DNA of 64,000 nt, from positions 560,001-624,000 of the forward strand of contig WPIO01000026.1 in the NCBI GenBank assembly GCA_009760855.2. Reading direction: 5' to 3'. Shown here piece by piece: positions 37,141-50,368 of this stretch. Numbering within the stretch: position 1 is the stretch's first letter; the number at the start of each line of letters is the position of its first letter. Source of the stretch: Cristatella mucedo. Its lineage: Eukaryota > Bryozoa > Phylactolaemata > Cristatellidae. The notes below the pieces were generated by a model. It saw nothing but the letters and a program-made list of their open reading frames with translations, searched no databases and was not told where the DNA came from. Position numbers and translations under genes: made by a program.

Positions 37141-40009
37141 AAAGAGGCATAGGTATATGGAATGATGAATTAACATGTAAGCCTGTGTGTGTGGGTACAC
37201 AAACAGAGTTATATAGGGAGGCGGACAGAAAGAACAAGAAGGAAGAAAAAGGTAGAGAGAGGGCAAGCACACAAGGGTAAGGGAATTGGTATCATACTAT
37301 TGCAAAGCACAGTAATATATGCAGACAGTGAAATGACAGAAACAGCACAGCTGACTAGCATCTATGCTTGGATTTCCTCACACAGCAAGATCCTTGTCAC
37401 TAGACACGATGCATCGACTGCCATTTAATGTTAATGTTTCTATCAATAACCACTATACGATAAAGGCTGCTTACGAAGTCTGCCTAACGCAGCTGTTACT
37501 TACGCTGCCTCAGCAACTCACTTCCTACAATAGATCTATAAGTTAGCAGCCTTATTAGCTTGGGTCTGCTTCATCATTCATTTCCAGAACGGTGATTAGA
37601 TAAAATGCTACGTTCGATCGTACCCAGGCTGATTCATTTCTACACAGCTAAGCCCTCTTAGACTCAGCTATCCTAGGATCCAACTGATATCTGAAGCACA
37701 CTTTATTGTACAGTTACTTAAGCATGCCATTTACATCCACATCATCCGTTGCCATCATTTTCACCAGCTGGCCTCTGCCATCTGCACCTCGTCAGAGTCC
37801 ACTCCCGAGCAGGCAAGGTTATTAATTCACACACACTGCCAAAGCGAGTGTGGCCCACTGACTAAGCACCAATGTCTCTCTGCCGACCTTTCATTTATAG
37901 ACTTCATACACCTACTGCTGGTTGGCAAGGGCTATGAGTCGCCAGAGGCTGTGTGACAAAGCTGCAAGGTCATTGGCTCTATCTAGCCCGACGGTTTTAT
38001 TATGCAGCTGAGTGCCACTGGTGTACGAAAACGAATGCTGAATAGCATTTAGAGGCACCAGCCAATGTGTTTGCCGATCACGCTAAAGCCACTAGATTTT
38101 GTAGATCTCTGATGAGCATAGCTGGAGAGCTTAAAGTGTCGGCGGCTCTCATGAATAAAACTCACTCGGATGCATCCAGCAGCCGCGATGCTCCCTTTGA
38201 CCGCTGGCGTTTCCCTAGCGGCATAGAGCCCCATTTCCTCTTCTCCCCACGCACCCTGCACACCACACGCAGCCAGCTCAGATCGAGGCTGCTTTTCGGT
38301 AGTCGATCGTCACCGATCAAAGCACGTACCCAAGTCAGGCACGCTCGAGCGTGTGCTCGGCCCTCAGTTTTCGAACTGTCCGCATGCTCTGTAGCCACTG
38401 CCAGAACAGCGCTCACAACCACAGCAGCAGACGTCACTAGCCAGCAGCCATCGACGAGGCATCGCAATAACACCTGGGCGAGTGCCTGCCTTCCGGTGGC
38501 CATCGTCGACGAGCCATCGCGCAATCACGGGCTCTTTCAAATCGCATGCTGCACTGTTGGCAGTTGCCGTGCACTCTGCAACTTACATCGTACATCGTGC
38601 TCTCACTTATATCGGTAGGTTATTGTGAAACTTGGCTTCTAATTTAACAAGGATGCAAACGTGCGGCCAGAATGCGCTGAGCTCAAAAAAATTACCGACA
38701 AGTGGAATATCAGTGCTTACATAATGCAAAACATAATTGCAAGTCAACCGGAATGCAAAGTAGTGGTGTGGGCATGGATGTACACAACGCTGCAGTTCCA
38801 GCGTGCTCCGAGCGAGATCGATGCCTCCTGAGCTCAGGAAAATAACATAATTCAAAAGCAAATGCAGCGCTTCACCTAGCAACAAACAATTCACCACCTC
38901 TAAGCACCAGGAGGCCCTTCGTGCACTATTTGACAAGTCTAGAAGAGAAAGCCTGCAGCTGGGCCCACCCCATTGCCAGCCAAAGGCCTCAGTGCCAGCC
39001 CTAGTCGACTGGCCAGCCCTCCCTCCCCCCCCCCAGTCGGCTGCAGCTGATAGGCTAAAAATTGCAGCCTCCTCCTTCACACGGAGGCTGGCTTCGAAAG
39101 GACGGCCGGCCGCCAGCCGTAGCAGCAGAGGAGCACATATGAGCTCAGCCGGCGGCGGTCCACTATGCACAGGCCAGTGGCAGTTTATTAACAGCCCCAC
39201 TGACTGAGTGGCTGACTTGAGTATTCTGCATAAGCTAGCTTTACTTCGAGTGCTACCTCTAAAGCCACATTTTGGCGGGAAAATAACCGGCTGTCTTCGG
39301 CTGGAAGAGGAGAAAAGCTCACCAGTCGGCTAAATGGCAGTGTCAGTCGAGCTTAGCTGAAAATGCATGCCGATGAGCCGAGCAGGTGGTCGCAAGGAGT
39401 CGAGTCCATGTCGACTTGCGCCGGCCAGGTCCCAGCCGCAGGGCCCGATCGGTCAATCGCCAAGGTCCGCTGGAGCGGGCCTGACCTTCGTTCCTTGCTA
39501 TTTATCTATCTGTCTATCTATCATCTATCGTGAAACTCTCATGCAAACTCGGGCCCTAGGCAGTGCCTATATCGCGTCTATACTCGTGGAATGCAGCTGT
39601 GTTTATTTGTTTGTATAATCGATCAAAGTAGGAGGCGATGAAATTGGCTAGCCGTGCAGTGAATGGAACACCAGCCGCAAGTGCAGGCCGTGCGAGGAAA
39701 GCCATCGATGTACTTCTCCTGCTAGACGAAGCATCCTACCGCCCAAAATAACCACGGCTGGCCCCTCTTATGCTAAATTACAGACTGAGATTTGGGTAGT
39801 GAGGAATCAGTAAGATACGACTTTCACATTCATTTAGATACACTCACGAAACTCTTGCCCACTGCAACGATAAAACGCTTAGCAGGGTTAGGTACGGCTC
39901 TTAGCTATGCTAACACCTTCGGAACGATCCGCGGCAGGTTGTGCTGCCTGTGCTTACAACTCGCGAAAAACTCCGAAAATCAATCGACTGTTGAATTACT
40001 GTTGAAGCC

Positions 40010-40450
40010 GCATCTTGGCTCCTTCATAACTGGCTGAGCTGCTTCGCCAATTTCAGTCTCTTTGTGCTCCCGGCTTCTCTTAAGCCACGAAGTCCACTGT
40101 GTCCTTGCGTTCACTTAAAGACTACTGGCGACAGAAGCTTTTGCTCTGGAGATCCTAGACTGTGGAACTCACTACCATAATTCTTGTGCAACATCTACTC
40201 TTCTACTGCCAGCTCTGGAATACTCTTAACAATTGTTCTATACCGCTTATTCTATGCTGCTTAGTTTCCAGACTGTCGTTCTGAGTCACCCCAGATTCTC
40301 ACTTTCTGTGTGTGTTACATGAGATGAAGTCTGTCGGCTAACGTAGACACTTCAAAAGCCACTCATACTTTGGATGTGCTAAAAAAAAATCTTCACGGCA
40401 GCTCCTTCTTAGCCCTGGCGGATTTGCAGAGTTACAGACAGATGTACACG
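40010..40450 (+). mobile_element. LINE family C, 3' end
   Basis: One frame reads KTTGDRSFCSGDPRLWNSLP, a clear C-terminal LINE ORF2 motif, then a stop and frameshifts. It is collinear with 8550-8990 through the untranslated end (GAGATGAAGTCTGTCGGCTA, GAGTTACAGACAGATG). It is followed by a (CATA)n tract. Confidence 0.8.
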
Positions 40451-40470
40451 CATGCAACACACAAAGACAA

Positions 40471-40472
<2 letters not shown>

Positions 40473-40501
<29 letters not shown>

Positions 40502-40543
40502 CATACATACATACATACATACATACATACATACATACATACA

Positions 40544-40573
<30 letters not shown>
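40473..40573. repeat. (ACAT)n microsatellite
   Basis: About 25 uninterrupted ACAT units, followed by a short (AT)n run. Confidence 0.98.
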
Positions 40574-40574
<1 letters not shown>

Positions 40575-42099
40575 GCATATATATATATATATATACACCA
40601 GAAAATTAATATTTGTATATAAGGTTCTCGATTAGACTTCAGAAACTCATTGAACAAGGCTATTTCGTAATGACCGTGTACCACGTGAAAGCAATAGTAT
40701 TCTGTTCGTAGAAAAGTGTTCTTAAAAAAGGCAGAGCAGAACCAGTTTCGGCAGCTTGGCCTTGACGTTTTGAAGGTCGCAAGATCAAAATTCAAACTCA
40801 CTAAAAAATTCCAGGCTACCCTTCCCCAAAACAGCCCAAGTCTCAAAACAACAGAGAAGGTTCATCGGATCGGCTTGTCCCTATGACTACGTTAAAAACC
40901 ACTTTAGCACGTGGAACGTAGCCGAAAAAGGGCCTTGAATAATCAAAATTACAGAACTTCGCAAAAACAAAGCACCATTGTTAAACTCAAATTTTCACAA
41001 TATCCATCACAAGCTGGTGCAATGCTCTCATTCTTCCATTAGCATCACTTTTACCTATTCAACAGAGTCAGTGCTACTTATTGAGAGGTAGTAAGACATC
41101 TTATGAACAGCACCAGGCTGAATTATAAAGTGAGTCACCTTTCAGGATGCACTAGAATGTCGTACTTAGCTATAACCAATGGCAAAATGAGGACTGGCAA
41201 TATACTAGGCTTTGCACACACAAAACGAGTCATCGGGCCATGATGGATTACGACTGGACAACTGTTGCACGACAAATGCCGAGTCGACTACAATTTTGCC
41301 TTGGACTCCACAGCAAGAACTAACAAGGATGCATTCTTAACCACCTGGAACTTTGCCGAGAAAGTCAACAGGTCTGCACCAAAGCTTATGATGTGCTGTG
41401 CTGGCAATGTGCTCTGCCTCCCCCAAGTTCTGGCAGCTGTACCACAACAGCTGCATTAGAGCTATACCTGCATACTAATTAGTACCTTTACCGAATAGCT
41501 AGGACTGCTCCATCGGTGCAGATGGCTCATGCTGCATACTCTTGAGTCTTTCAGATGCCGATTAGCTAAGTCATTCCGTGATGGACTGGTCCCAAGAGAC
41601 CGACAGCAGTTAGCTTGCACATCATGACTCTGCCATAGTGTGAATAAGCATTTATAGACAAGTAACTGGGTCCAAAAGTGACCAATATAAATAAAATAAA
41701 TAAGAGAAGACCGGTCCTAACGAATCACCTGACCCCATCAACATTACACCATGCAATGATGCTAACTTACGCAGGTACCAGCATCGTCAAGCTGTGCACA
41801 AGGCTACTAGTGAAAATGCAAATTCTAGGCGAAGCCCCATGCCATCCGGGCTCTCATTGCAAACTTTCTCCACAGTATTCAAACTGCAGCTTAAGACGCG
41901 TCTACTTGGCACCGAGCTTCACACCCAACTCGAGGCATGCAATTTTAGGAGGAACCCTAGCTGGCTATCCTTGAAGGGGAAGGCCACGGTTTTCTACTTA
42001 TAAAGACATACGAGAAAAGCTGGAAAGCTGCTAAGCTGCCGTCCAGCTGCTCAAACAAGCAGTCAATGCCACCCAAACAAAGCACAATCCATTAACAAG

Positions 42100-42168
42100 A
42101 ATAATAATCAATTTATATGGCATCTTGAGAGAACCATCTCTCTAGCTAGACATCTCACATATGCTAGA
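42100..42168 (-). repeat. SINE-A tail, decayed
   Basis: The plus strand shows AATCAATTTATATGGCATCT, AGAGAACCATCTCTCTAGCT and CTCACATATGCTAG, matching the complement of the SINE-A tail. The head is not seen. Confidence 0.65.
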
Positions 42169-44205
42169 AAGGAAGCACATAAACTGACTAACGATATGAG
42201 TATGCGCAATAGCAGCACTCATAAGCTCATACAAGAATATCCTTATGGACAAGCCAAATGCTGCAATAGGCGGTTTTAATGGCGGTAGATATGGAGTTTC
42301 ATGTTTTAGGCCTATACGAGAATCTACCTGCATGCAGACATACATATAATTTTAATTTCAATAAACGTCCGAGTACCATAAAATCATAAAACAAAGTTTG
42401 CAGCACTTTGGAATAATATGTCCTTTAATACCCAAGTGTTCAAAAAACCGTGACTTCTGACACGAGAGGCTACAGCCTGATAAAATCATTATTTTCTACT
42501 GACCATAGAACTACTTATGCATGCACACAATAACCCTACTTCCCGTTACTAACATGCCATCTAGCTACATGGTTGCTCATGGCCTGGTGAGCGAAAGCCA
42601 ACTGTAAAAGAAAAAAACCAAAGCAAAATATGACGTAGAACCAACAAAAGCACTTCCTCATTGTGGCCAGGCTTGAGCTACAGCCATGGCAGCAAAAGAG
42701 ATAAAATTTAATTATTCAATTGAGTCAGACGAGTTAAAAATTAGACCTTAGCTCGGTTATTTAATGCAAGCTAAATTAGCAAAAACTCACCAGTCAATTT
42801 GTTCTGGGGACTTGGAGCAAACAAGATATTGGCAGGGCACAGTATCATTGTGCTTCATTCACTACACTGCTACCCCTAATAAGATCATTTGTTAAAAGAA
42901 ATACCACAAAATGTATATGACCAGAGAGAAAAGATGCCCAAAACATCACCTGACCTGTGGAGGTTGCCAACAGTGCTGTGCTTGCAGAATATCTGTAATA
43001 TTCTAGCTGAGTCGAACTGAATACAGTTCGAATATAGGTCTACAACCTCAATGCCAACTTTAAGGTTTTTGGAGACACCAAGGCGATGGGGTAGGCTGCT
43101 GGCAGTGATGGCTCGGTTTCAGAGTCTGCGTGGCTCCTGGATTCGATGTGCAATCGACAGCCTGGAGCCCAAGTTCGAGCCGTCGTGCCACAGAATGCCT
43201 TCGCATGGTGAAGCCCATGCACTTTTCCAACTATCTTACTAGCACTGGCCTCACGTTTTGAGTTAGCCCACCTTTAAAGTCATTAAAGTCGTGCTTTGAG
43301 TCACTAAATCTGACCACTACGACCCAGAAGCTATTACTCAAGCTAGTGCCAATCACCAACAAGCTCGATGCTGAATCGTCAGGTGGCCATCATTGTATAA
43401 GCATTGGTGATAAACGGCCAGCATAGAGCAAGCACAATTTTGGAATGACGATGGCCTGGTGTACTGCTACAGTACGCAATCAGGATTAAATATGACAGCA
43501 GGATAATCTCGGTGCTGAGAAGATTAGGAAAACCACCTTATATTAAAAAACACGATAGCTCACAATTCCGCTTGACCCATATCTAAGATCCTGCATTAGG
43601 CCGGAAGAACAAAAGGTGTGGTGGGTAAAAGGCTTTCGGGTCCATGCATGTAAAAGCATAACCATCTGACCACACACAGTAAACCGTGGTGAGCCGGCAT
43701 TCTGATGGGACTCACCATCCATTCCATCGCTCGGCCGTAGGTTCCTTCACAAACTCGGGCCCCTACGCAATGAGCTAAGTCACGACATGGCCAACTTTTT
43801 ACATGGCCACGATGTGCTGACCAAAATTACAAGCAGGAGCTCGATGGGATATGTGCAACGTAGCACTGTAAATGTAACTCAATAATAATGTAATTTAATA
43901 TGAACAAGTACTAGGATTCAGGGTAACGGGCCCACACAGGATTATTAATCTTTTTAGGTCTTGCATGCATGGAAGACATTCAACAAATTCCGGGTCAAGT
44001 GCAACATATTTAGCAGTTCATGCATGCAAATGCGATAGTAGAGCACACATACAAGCATCGAGATGTCAGCACAGCCAGCAAGTACAGAAGTGTCTACCTC
44101 AAAAGGAAAGCTCGTGAAAGCAATCCTACTAATCAAAATATGGCACTGTTCACTCGAACGTTATTTGCGTGCACTAGACACGATATGCTCCGACACTCCA
44201 CTTAC

Positions 44206-44291
44206 TTCTCGAGCAACGACATAATGATGGGGGGCAGCAGGAGAACCGGGGCCGGCAGGAAAACCCTGGTTGCAGCAGTTTGCAGCACAGC
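44206..44291 (-). CDS. SFXN5: SFXN5 coding exon, LPAPVLLLPPIIM membrane helix (86 nt)
   Basis: Reads AVLQTAATRVFLPAPVLL then LPPIIMSLLE plus two bases. It matches the sideroflexin helix that in human SFXN5 (from memory) is TRVVLPMPILVLPPIVM. It is preceded by a textbook pyrimidine tract and acceptor (TTGTTCTATCCTTTCAG) and followed by the perfect donor GTAAGT at 44200-44205. It starts in phase 0, exactly as the exon at 58364 requires, and ends in phase 2 with AA, so the next exon's first G makes a Lys codon (LLEK). The adjacent positive-strand frames are not related. The introns on either side are 14072 and 14655 nt. Confidence 0.95.
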
Positions 44292-45839
44292 CTGAAAGGA
44301 TAGAACAAAATACAATTAAGAATTTGGAAGGGTTGAGCAGACGTCACGGTCGTAGGATAAATCATGTACCGTCCTAGGATACATTACTATCACACAACCC
44401 AAAGCTTATGAACTCGATCTAGCACGTTGGGCAAGTTCTGGCTGCGTGGTTTTCTGGATCAACTGAACTGGCAAGCAAGTGAGCAGCTTGATAAAAGATG
44501 CAAACGTCAGAAAACCCTTCACATGATCCTTCCCTTGCCCCCTAAAAAGGCTAAAAAACTTTTGGACAACCATCGTCAATAGTAAAAGATAGACTGACAA
44601 AGTTCGGGACAACCATGCATGTGGTCAACAATAAAACGTAGACTTAGCAGGAGAGCCAATATGAGATTTCAGCATACAGTAGACTGACCTGCGGTGTCGT
44701 TTCGCCAGACAAATACTTTTAAGGTAGGACGTATCAAGAATACAAACGAACATCAACCCTAAAGAGACGCCCCAATCGTGCTTCTGGTTGAAGAGCTCCG
44801 AGGCAGGCATGGAGCTCCTGGCTGTTACCAATTGGAAGCCTGTGGGCCATCCTGGCAAGCCACCGACACATGCCACCCAAAAGCTCACAGCTGCAGCCTC
44901 GAAGTGAAGAAAAGCCTTTCTTTGCAAGCAGCACACACCTAGGTAGGGGCCAGCCTTTTCTTACCTCGGCTAGTGGAGTTATTACCAGTGGACAAATTTC
45001 CATGTGTAAGTCCAAAAACTGACTAGACATTAACAACAGGTGAGATATGTCTAACTGGCCCGGCCGGGCGTTTGCATTCGAGTCCCAGCTCGCCAGGATG
45101 CACCCATCCTAGTCAGCAAGTGTCACCGACAGATTAGGCAACAGTAGTTCATTCGAAGAAGTGGCCCTGTATGCAGGTGAAATTAAGCAGTGATCACATC
45201 CGGGACCGGCAGCATACAGGAACTTACAAGCAGACAAACTACTCAGTCCTCAAAAAACCTTCGGCGAGAGCTTTCTGCCACTCTTTACACATTGGAGAGC
45301 AAAGAAGGAGATCACTCGCTCACATACCAGCAGCTTGAGAGTCCCATCAAAATGTAACAATTGTGTGGCATCCTTCACAAAGGTTCGTTATTGATTCTGC
45401 AACAATTGCCTTTGCGTTGTACACACAGAAGCTCACGAGTCTTCCTCGAATCAATAAAAATGCAAGAACTCATAAAATGTGAAAATATAGGTATTCACAC
45501 GAATGTGCTCTCTCCATCGGGAAACGTGAAGACACTTATGTGTTTAACCAAGTTCAAGACTGGCTCAGAACGGCAAACTCCTAATAGGCTGAATCGTGTG
45601 AACACATTCTTGTAAGTTAACAATGGTTTACGAACGAAATACTCGTTGGAAAATCATCCATGTAAACGAGGGATAAAAAAGAAAGCAAATCAATAACGAA
45701 TAACAATTTACAACAAGCACGCCGATATTTCATGCTGCAAGCTACAGCAACACCAACAAATAAGTTTCAAAACCGTTTACCGTTTCCCGCTACAGCTCCC
45801 GTAGCCTTTGCCGTTCCCTCTTTGCCCCGGTAGACTTGG

Positions 45840-46051
45840 CCTTTCTTGCTCCTGCATGCTTTACGTGTTTACCTGTGTATGATTCATGCTATTAACCAGA
45901 GGCCCTACTAACCGGTAGTCTTGAGTGCCTCCTAGTGTGCTGTAGCATGCTGGCCCCAGCACAATGCTTGCTCAGTTTTGCTTGCTGATACTATGCATGA
46001 CACTAACCACTGGGTACTGATTCTCTTTCAGCAAGTTGTAGAGAGCCTAGC
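45840..46051 (+). mobile_element. decayed L2-like 3' UTR interrupted by a SINE-B
   Basis: GCATGACACTAACCACTGGG, CTCTTTCAGCAAGTTGTAGA and GAGCCTAG correspond to the L2 3' UTR end (GCATGATACCACTCACC ... TTTGCAGCAAATGTAAAGCG). The tail is cut in the hairpin at the SINE-B; possible continuation follows at about 46235-46300. Confidence 0.5.
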
Positions 46052-46232
46052 TGTAATGGCTCACTAGGTAAGGCGGTTGCTTTTCACGACCTCGGCCCCG
46101 AGGTCGTGGGTTCGAATCCTGCAGTGGGCGATCCTTCATCGCTACTGCAAGCGGTGGTGATAGCCGTGAAGGCTCTTCTGTCGCAATAAAAAAGAGGCTG
46201 TTAAATCAGCTAGTACTTATTTATTTATTTTT
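46052..46232 (+). repeat. SINE-B copy, palindromic-head subtype
   Basis: Box A-like AATGGCTCACTAGGTAAGGC, then CACGACCTCGG-CC-CCGAGGTCGTG (an 11-bp inverted repeat) running into box B GGTTCGAATCC, the core GCGGTGGTGATAGCCGTGAA and tail GGCTGTTAAATCAGCTAG. It ends in an ATTT-rich tail. The GTCGTGGGTTCGA ... GTGGGCG part resembles the 3' half of tRNA-Lys. Confidence 0.92.
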
Positions 46233-48004
46233 TAGATAAATGTTAGGTTTTCTAAGGATGGTGTAGAAAGGAGCTAGTGTTATTACTATTACTATTATAT
46301 CTTGCTATTGCTAAACAGATACAAAGAGACTAAGAAGTCAGCTACACTTTTCCCCTCTAAATGCCCCGGAGAAAGTAGTATCTCAATCCAATGACTCGAG
46401 CACCTCAGCAGCCGAACGTCCTAGCAAGGGCCCAGCAACTAACTGCCTTATAAAATTGGAACTCCAACAAGCCACCATCTAATAGATAGCCGAAAATCCC
46501 TTTCTCGAGATGTCGGGCAGGCAGGCAGTCAAAGCAGCAAAAGGCCAGCAGCAGCTACTTTCACACGATCGTACGTAGGGTTGATAATCACGTCCAGTGC
46601 ACCCTGCACTCAGGTGCCACGAAAAGGGCACCAAGCCTTTAAATAACGGGGGGGGGGGCAGCTCAAGCGCCGATGTGCTGCGTTCCACCACTAACGTGCA
46701 TGTTCAACAGTGCCATGCTGGAGCACAATGCATGTGAGGAGAGCCGACCCCACGACGGCGCACGGGCACTCACTTGCATCGAATAACAGAACGCTATGGT
46801 ATATATCACTCAGCTCAAGGCTATCAATTAGGACCACGCATATACTAACAATTAAGACGTAACTTGACAGAACCGTTAGCTGGTAGCTGATCTTAAGCAA
46901 TCTATTTGAGCCGGTAAGCCTTCTACAGAATAAGGAAAGCAGAGTTAAAACTCGTTGGACTGAGAGCCCCATTGATTGCTCGTCGATTGCCAAAAAACTG
47001 AGAGCTAACTTCTGGAGAGCTAACAAACAGCTGCGCCCTTTTCCTGAGACAATGTACACTAAAATTATTGTGCTTTATGCACCCGAGAGCTACATTTACA
47101 CATACAGCTATGCTATGCAGGTGAATAGCTTACTACTGCTATGAACTGCTGACAGAGGAAGAACATATAAGTCATTACCTAGTTTAATGCTAGAGATTTA
47201 CGAAAGTCTTGTATCATCCCATTCATTTTCCACTTCCTATAAATTACATGCAACAACCTTGGTTTGATAGCTAAGCAGTTTGATAATTTACCCAAATACC
47301 GAAGTCGGACTAGGCGTTGCAAACAAGATTGAAAGCAAGGGCTCCAGCAAGAAGAAGAGAATAAGCACGTGATTCTGTTTGTGCCCAAAATAAATTGTTG
47401 CGCATAAGCCTACAATCACACTGACTGCCAAGGGCAGAGTCGACCTAGTCTGCATGAAGTAGCACGAAGCAGTCTGAGCTGGATCACGAGGAAAATGAAT
47501 CATTCGAACTAAAAAATAGCGTCGGCTTGATATCACGAAACCGCTCAGGGTCGCCTAGTTTCCGGTCAGCCACCTTATGAGTCAAGCCCTTTAATGGGGT
47601 TTTAAATCAAATGGGAGATGCCAATGTAAATGTGACAAGAATAAAGAACTCTGCTCTCTGCACCGCAAGATGTACAAGAACTGCTGCTTACAGCTTTCAA
47701 ATACGTGGCTCACTAAGTTTCAGGAAAGAGTAGCAGAAGCATCAAAACAGAATGCAGCTGCCTAAGGCAATGCTTGAAAAAAGCTCGAGTTATTTCTGTT
47801 GACATCTAAAGATAAGCTATTCACGCTTAATCGCAAGTCATGAACTTCTCCCATGTGCAGCATACGAAGGCCACATTTTCAGGCGAGCCCCCAAAATTGG
47901 CAATGCACGATAAACACCCTCTAGATACTGCACTGCCAGCAGCTTCAAGTTTACAACCTCCCACCCCAGCTTGCAATGTCTATCGGTGATTTACCTCTGG
48001 GTGG

Positions 48005-48800
48005 TGCTAGAAAGACCCGCCCTCAAAAAGAGCTCGGTCAGCACATCTCCCAGCAACCTATTCATAGAATCTAGGTATACTGTTCCAAAATGACCTGTCA
48101 CCAGATGACCTCACCAGCCTTCAGCTAGGCAACATTTAAAACATTCAGGCCTGCTCAGTTAAGGATAACACCACCAAGCTGGTGCATGCATCTGTAACTT
48201 TCCATCTAGACTTTTTTATGCTTGTAGTTCTTACTGCCTGCAATCAGACGATTACGGTCAGTGCCAACCTCTTCAGCTAGCCTTCTCTGTCGTAAACCTA
48301 CAAACTGTGATATTACACTCATTCTCACCAAGCTGCATCAGCTACCCATCAAGCAGCTCCTCGATTTCAGGGTTCTAGCACTCACCTTTAGGACCCTACA
48401 TTCTCTTGCTCTGGCCTGACACTGAAATACTTCCTTCTCAGGCTTCCCATCGCACGACACCCTCCTCTAACTTGGGTAGAATAGCTGTGCTAACCCACCT
48501 AAAATCTTTAGGATATCGTGCTATGAATTTCTATGCTCCCAATGCCTGGAGCTCACAGCCGACTGGCATTTCGACATCCCCAGACTTGCCATCAAGAAGC
48601 TAAAATGTTGCCTGTTCTCCATAGCTTTTGTTCAGTCAGTGGGCATTGTCGCCTAGGTGCTCATGCTACTGAAATAGAGCATGGTACAACTAATCAATTT
48701 TCATGCTTCATTCCCAGCATTTATGAAGAGCATAGAAAAACAATTTAGCTCTCTTAGGGTGCACTATAAATGATTATTTTTAATGTTATCATTCTTATCA
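48005..48800 (+). mobile_element. decayed L2-like LINE 3' end
   Basis: Collinear with 27800-28680: GAGCTCGGTCAGCACATCTC, CTGGTGCATGCATCTGTAAC, AAGCTGCATCAGCTACCCAT and CTATGCTCCCAATGCCTGGA (APNAWS, the C-terminal motif). The tail AGCTCTCTTAGGGTGCACTA then TAAATGATTATTT is intermediate between L2 and SINE-A tails. There are many indels. Confidence 0.75.
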
Positions 48801-50204
48801 TCAATATTACTCTGTACTGCTGCAAGTAAAATCTTAAAAGCTACAATAAATTATTATTGCACTCGTGATTTCTGTGCATGACATCCACCAAAATCCGATT
48901 TGGCGTAGAAAGGAATATTAAGGGGAAAGAGACCGAAATCGATATCAAATACTACTGCTACTACTGTTTGTTTTATTACAATTGCACAAGTATATTGGAA
49001 TGATGGAGTACCTGCGCGATTTTCTTACCTAAATACCCTTCAAATGACCTCAATCCACTTGAGTGACAATTTAAATGATCTCAAATCAGTTTGATCACAT
49101 ACGGCTGGTCAGTTCACCCGAGTTTGGAACTGCCCTGTGAACGATACGGCCGGCTCAATCCGTCGCATTGCCACCGGGTGCTCGAAAGTGGAGGGCTGGG
49201 AAAGTGTGAGCAGCCAGGTGCTCTAGCATTTAGTACCTCACTAGTATCACACAGGGTCATATCACTAGGGTCAAACTCGTTCCGTTCTTGGACAAGACAA
49301 TAGAACAGCATAGACCCACCTTTTAATCTGAGCAGAAGCTTTGTTAATGAGCTGGGTGGATTTTCAGGCAGCTGGTAGTTGCCATGCGACTGCCTCGTGG
49401 GTTGCATCAGTCGGTAAGGGGGCCACACTTCGGCTGAACTTCGTCAGAGGCAGTTATGTTCCTCCCCGTCACCCAGATCGAATGATAGGGGCTTTTCTTG
49501 CCGTCTCCACCAACCCTACACAGCTAACTGTCACACGGCTACCCATCAGGTCTGATCAGTCTGGCCCCTCAGCCTCAGATCCAGGGCGGTGGAGGAGGGG
49601 GCTAAAAGGTCGACATAAAATGGGCTGCATGGGTCGAGGCAGAAGCCTTAGCGCCCACCTCATGCTCCGTACAAAGTTCGACTGCCCACTCTCACCACCC
49701 ATCACATTTAGATCTGCTGCCAGGCTAAATACTATAAATAAAAAAATGTCAGCAAAAATTACTCTCGATTGCCAGCGACGAGCTGCTGCTTGGTAAACTA
49801 GAGATCTTCAGCGAGGTCCCAGCTTGAAAGCCAGCAGCCTACTGCTGAAGGAAAGCCTATTGAAAGTTGATCACCAAAAGCTGCACATGAACCAGTACAA
49901 AAGCATCGTTTCAATAATCCAGAGATCAAAATTCATTTCTGAAGCAGAACAAATAATCGCAATTGGGATATTTTGCTGGTAGCATAAGCATGCACCGGCA
50001 ACATCGTTGGTAATGCAGATGAAATCCTCATGGGAGTTCCACCGAGAGTCCTATACTCGTCCCTTGCATTACTTATGCCTCGTCAGTCAATTACTTTCAA
50101 TGACGATCGGATCTCTGCAATGTGCTGCAAGGGGGCTCAAGAGATTCACGAAGTTTATTAATCAGCAAATTTTGTAGTTTGCGTAACCTCATAGGGAAAT
50201 GCCC

Positions 50205-50368
50205 CTGGGTCTTAGCCTAGAGGTAAAGTGCTCGCTCTTCACGACCCAATTCTTGGGTTCGAGTCTTGTAGTGGGTGATCCTTTATTTTCCCACGGCAGG
50301 CGGCAGTGATAGCCGTTAAGGCTATTCTGGCGCTACACTAACGAGGCTGAAGATTCAGCAAAGTAGCT
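50205..50368 (+). repeat. SINE-B copy
   Basis: TTAGCCTAGAGGTAAAGTGC (box A-like), TTGGGTTCGAGTCTTGTAGT (box B), GCGGCAGTGATAGCCGTTAA core. It lacks the palindromic head. Confidence 0.85.

Larger units (their letters stand above)
29551..44205 (-). other. SFXN5: SFXN5 intron, 14655 nt
   Basis: A GT-AG intron (GTAAGT...TAG). It contains L2 pieces (33593, 34610-36040), SINE-B (33240, 36208), SINE-A tails (29943, 32530-32712, 42100), a LINE family C 3' end (40010), a (GA)-rich block (36797-37140) and a (CATA)n tract (40473). About 30050-32500 and 37300-39950 are GC-moderate unique sequence with only one weak candidate exon (31604-31741). About 40620-42090 and 42170-44200 hold nothing recognised. 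Confidence 0.85.

Noticed and set aside
40473-40573. Regularly spaced repeat that could suggest a CRISPR array
   Set aside because: It is an uninterrupted tetranucleotide microsatellite with no spacers, in animal DNA.
44734-44936. Segment whose minus-strand translation loosely resembles the sideroflexin C terminus
   Set aside because: The true exon for that region is 29433-29550, which matches far better and fits the phase.
46052-46130. Possible tRNA gene
   Set aside because: Box A and B motifs are present, but the same head recurs with the same SINE-B body in about fourteen places and the acceptor stem does not close.
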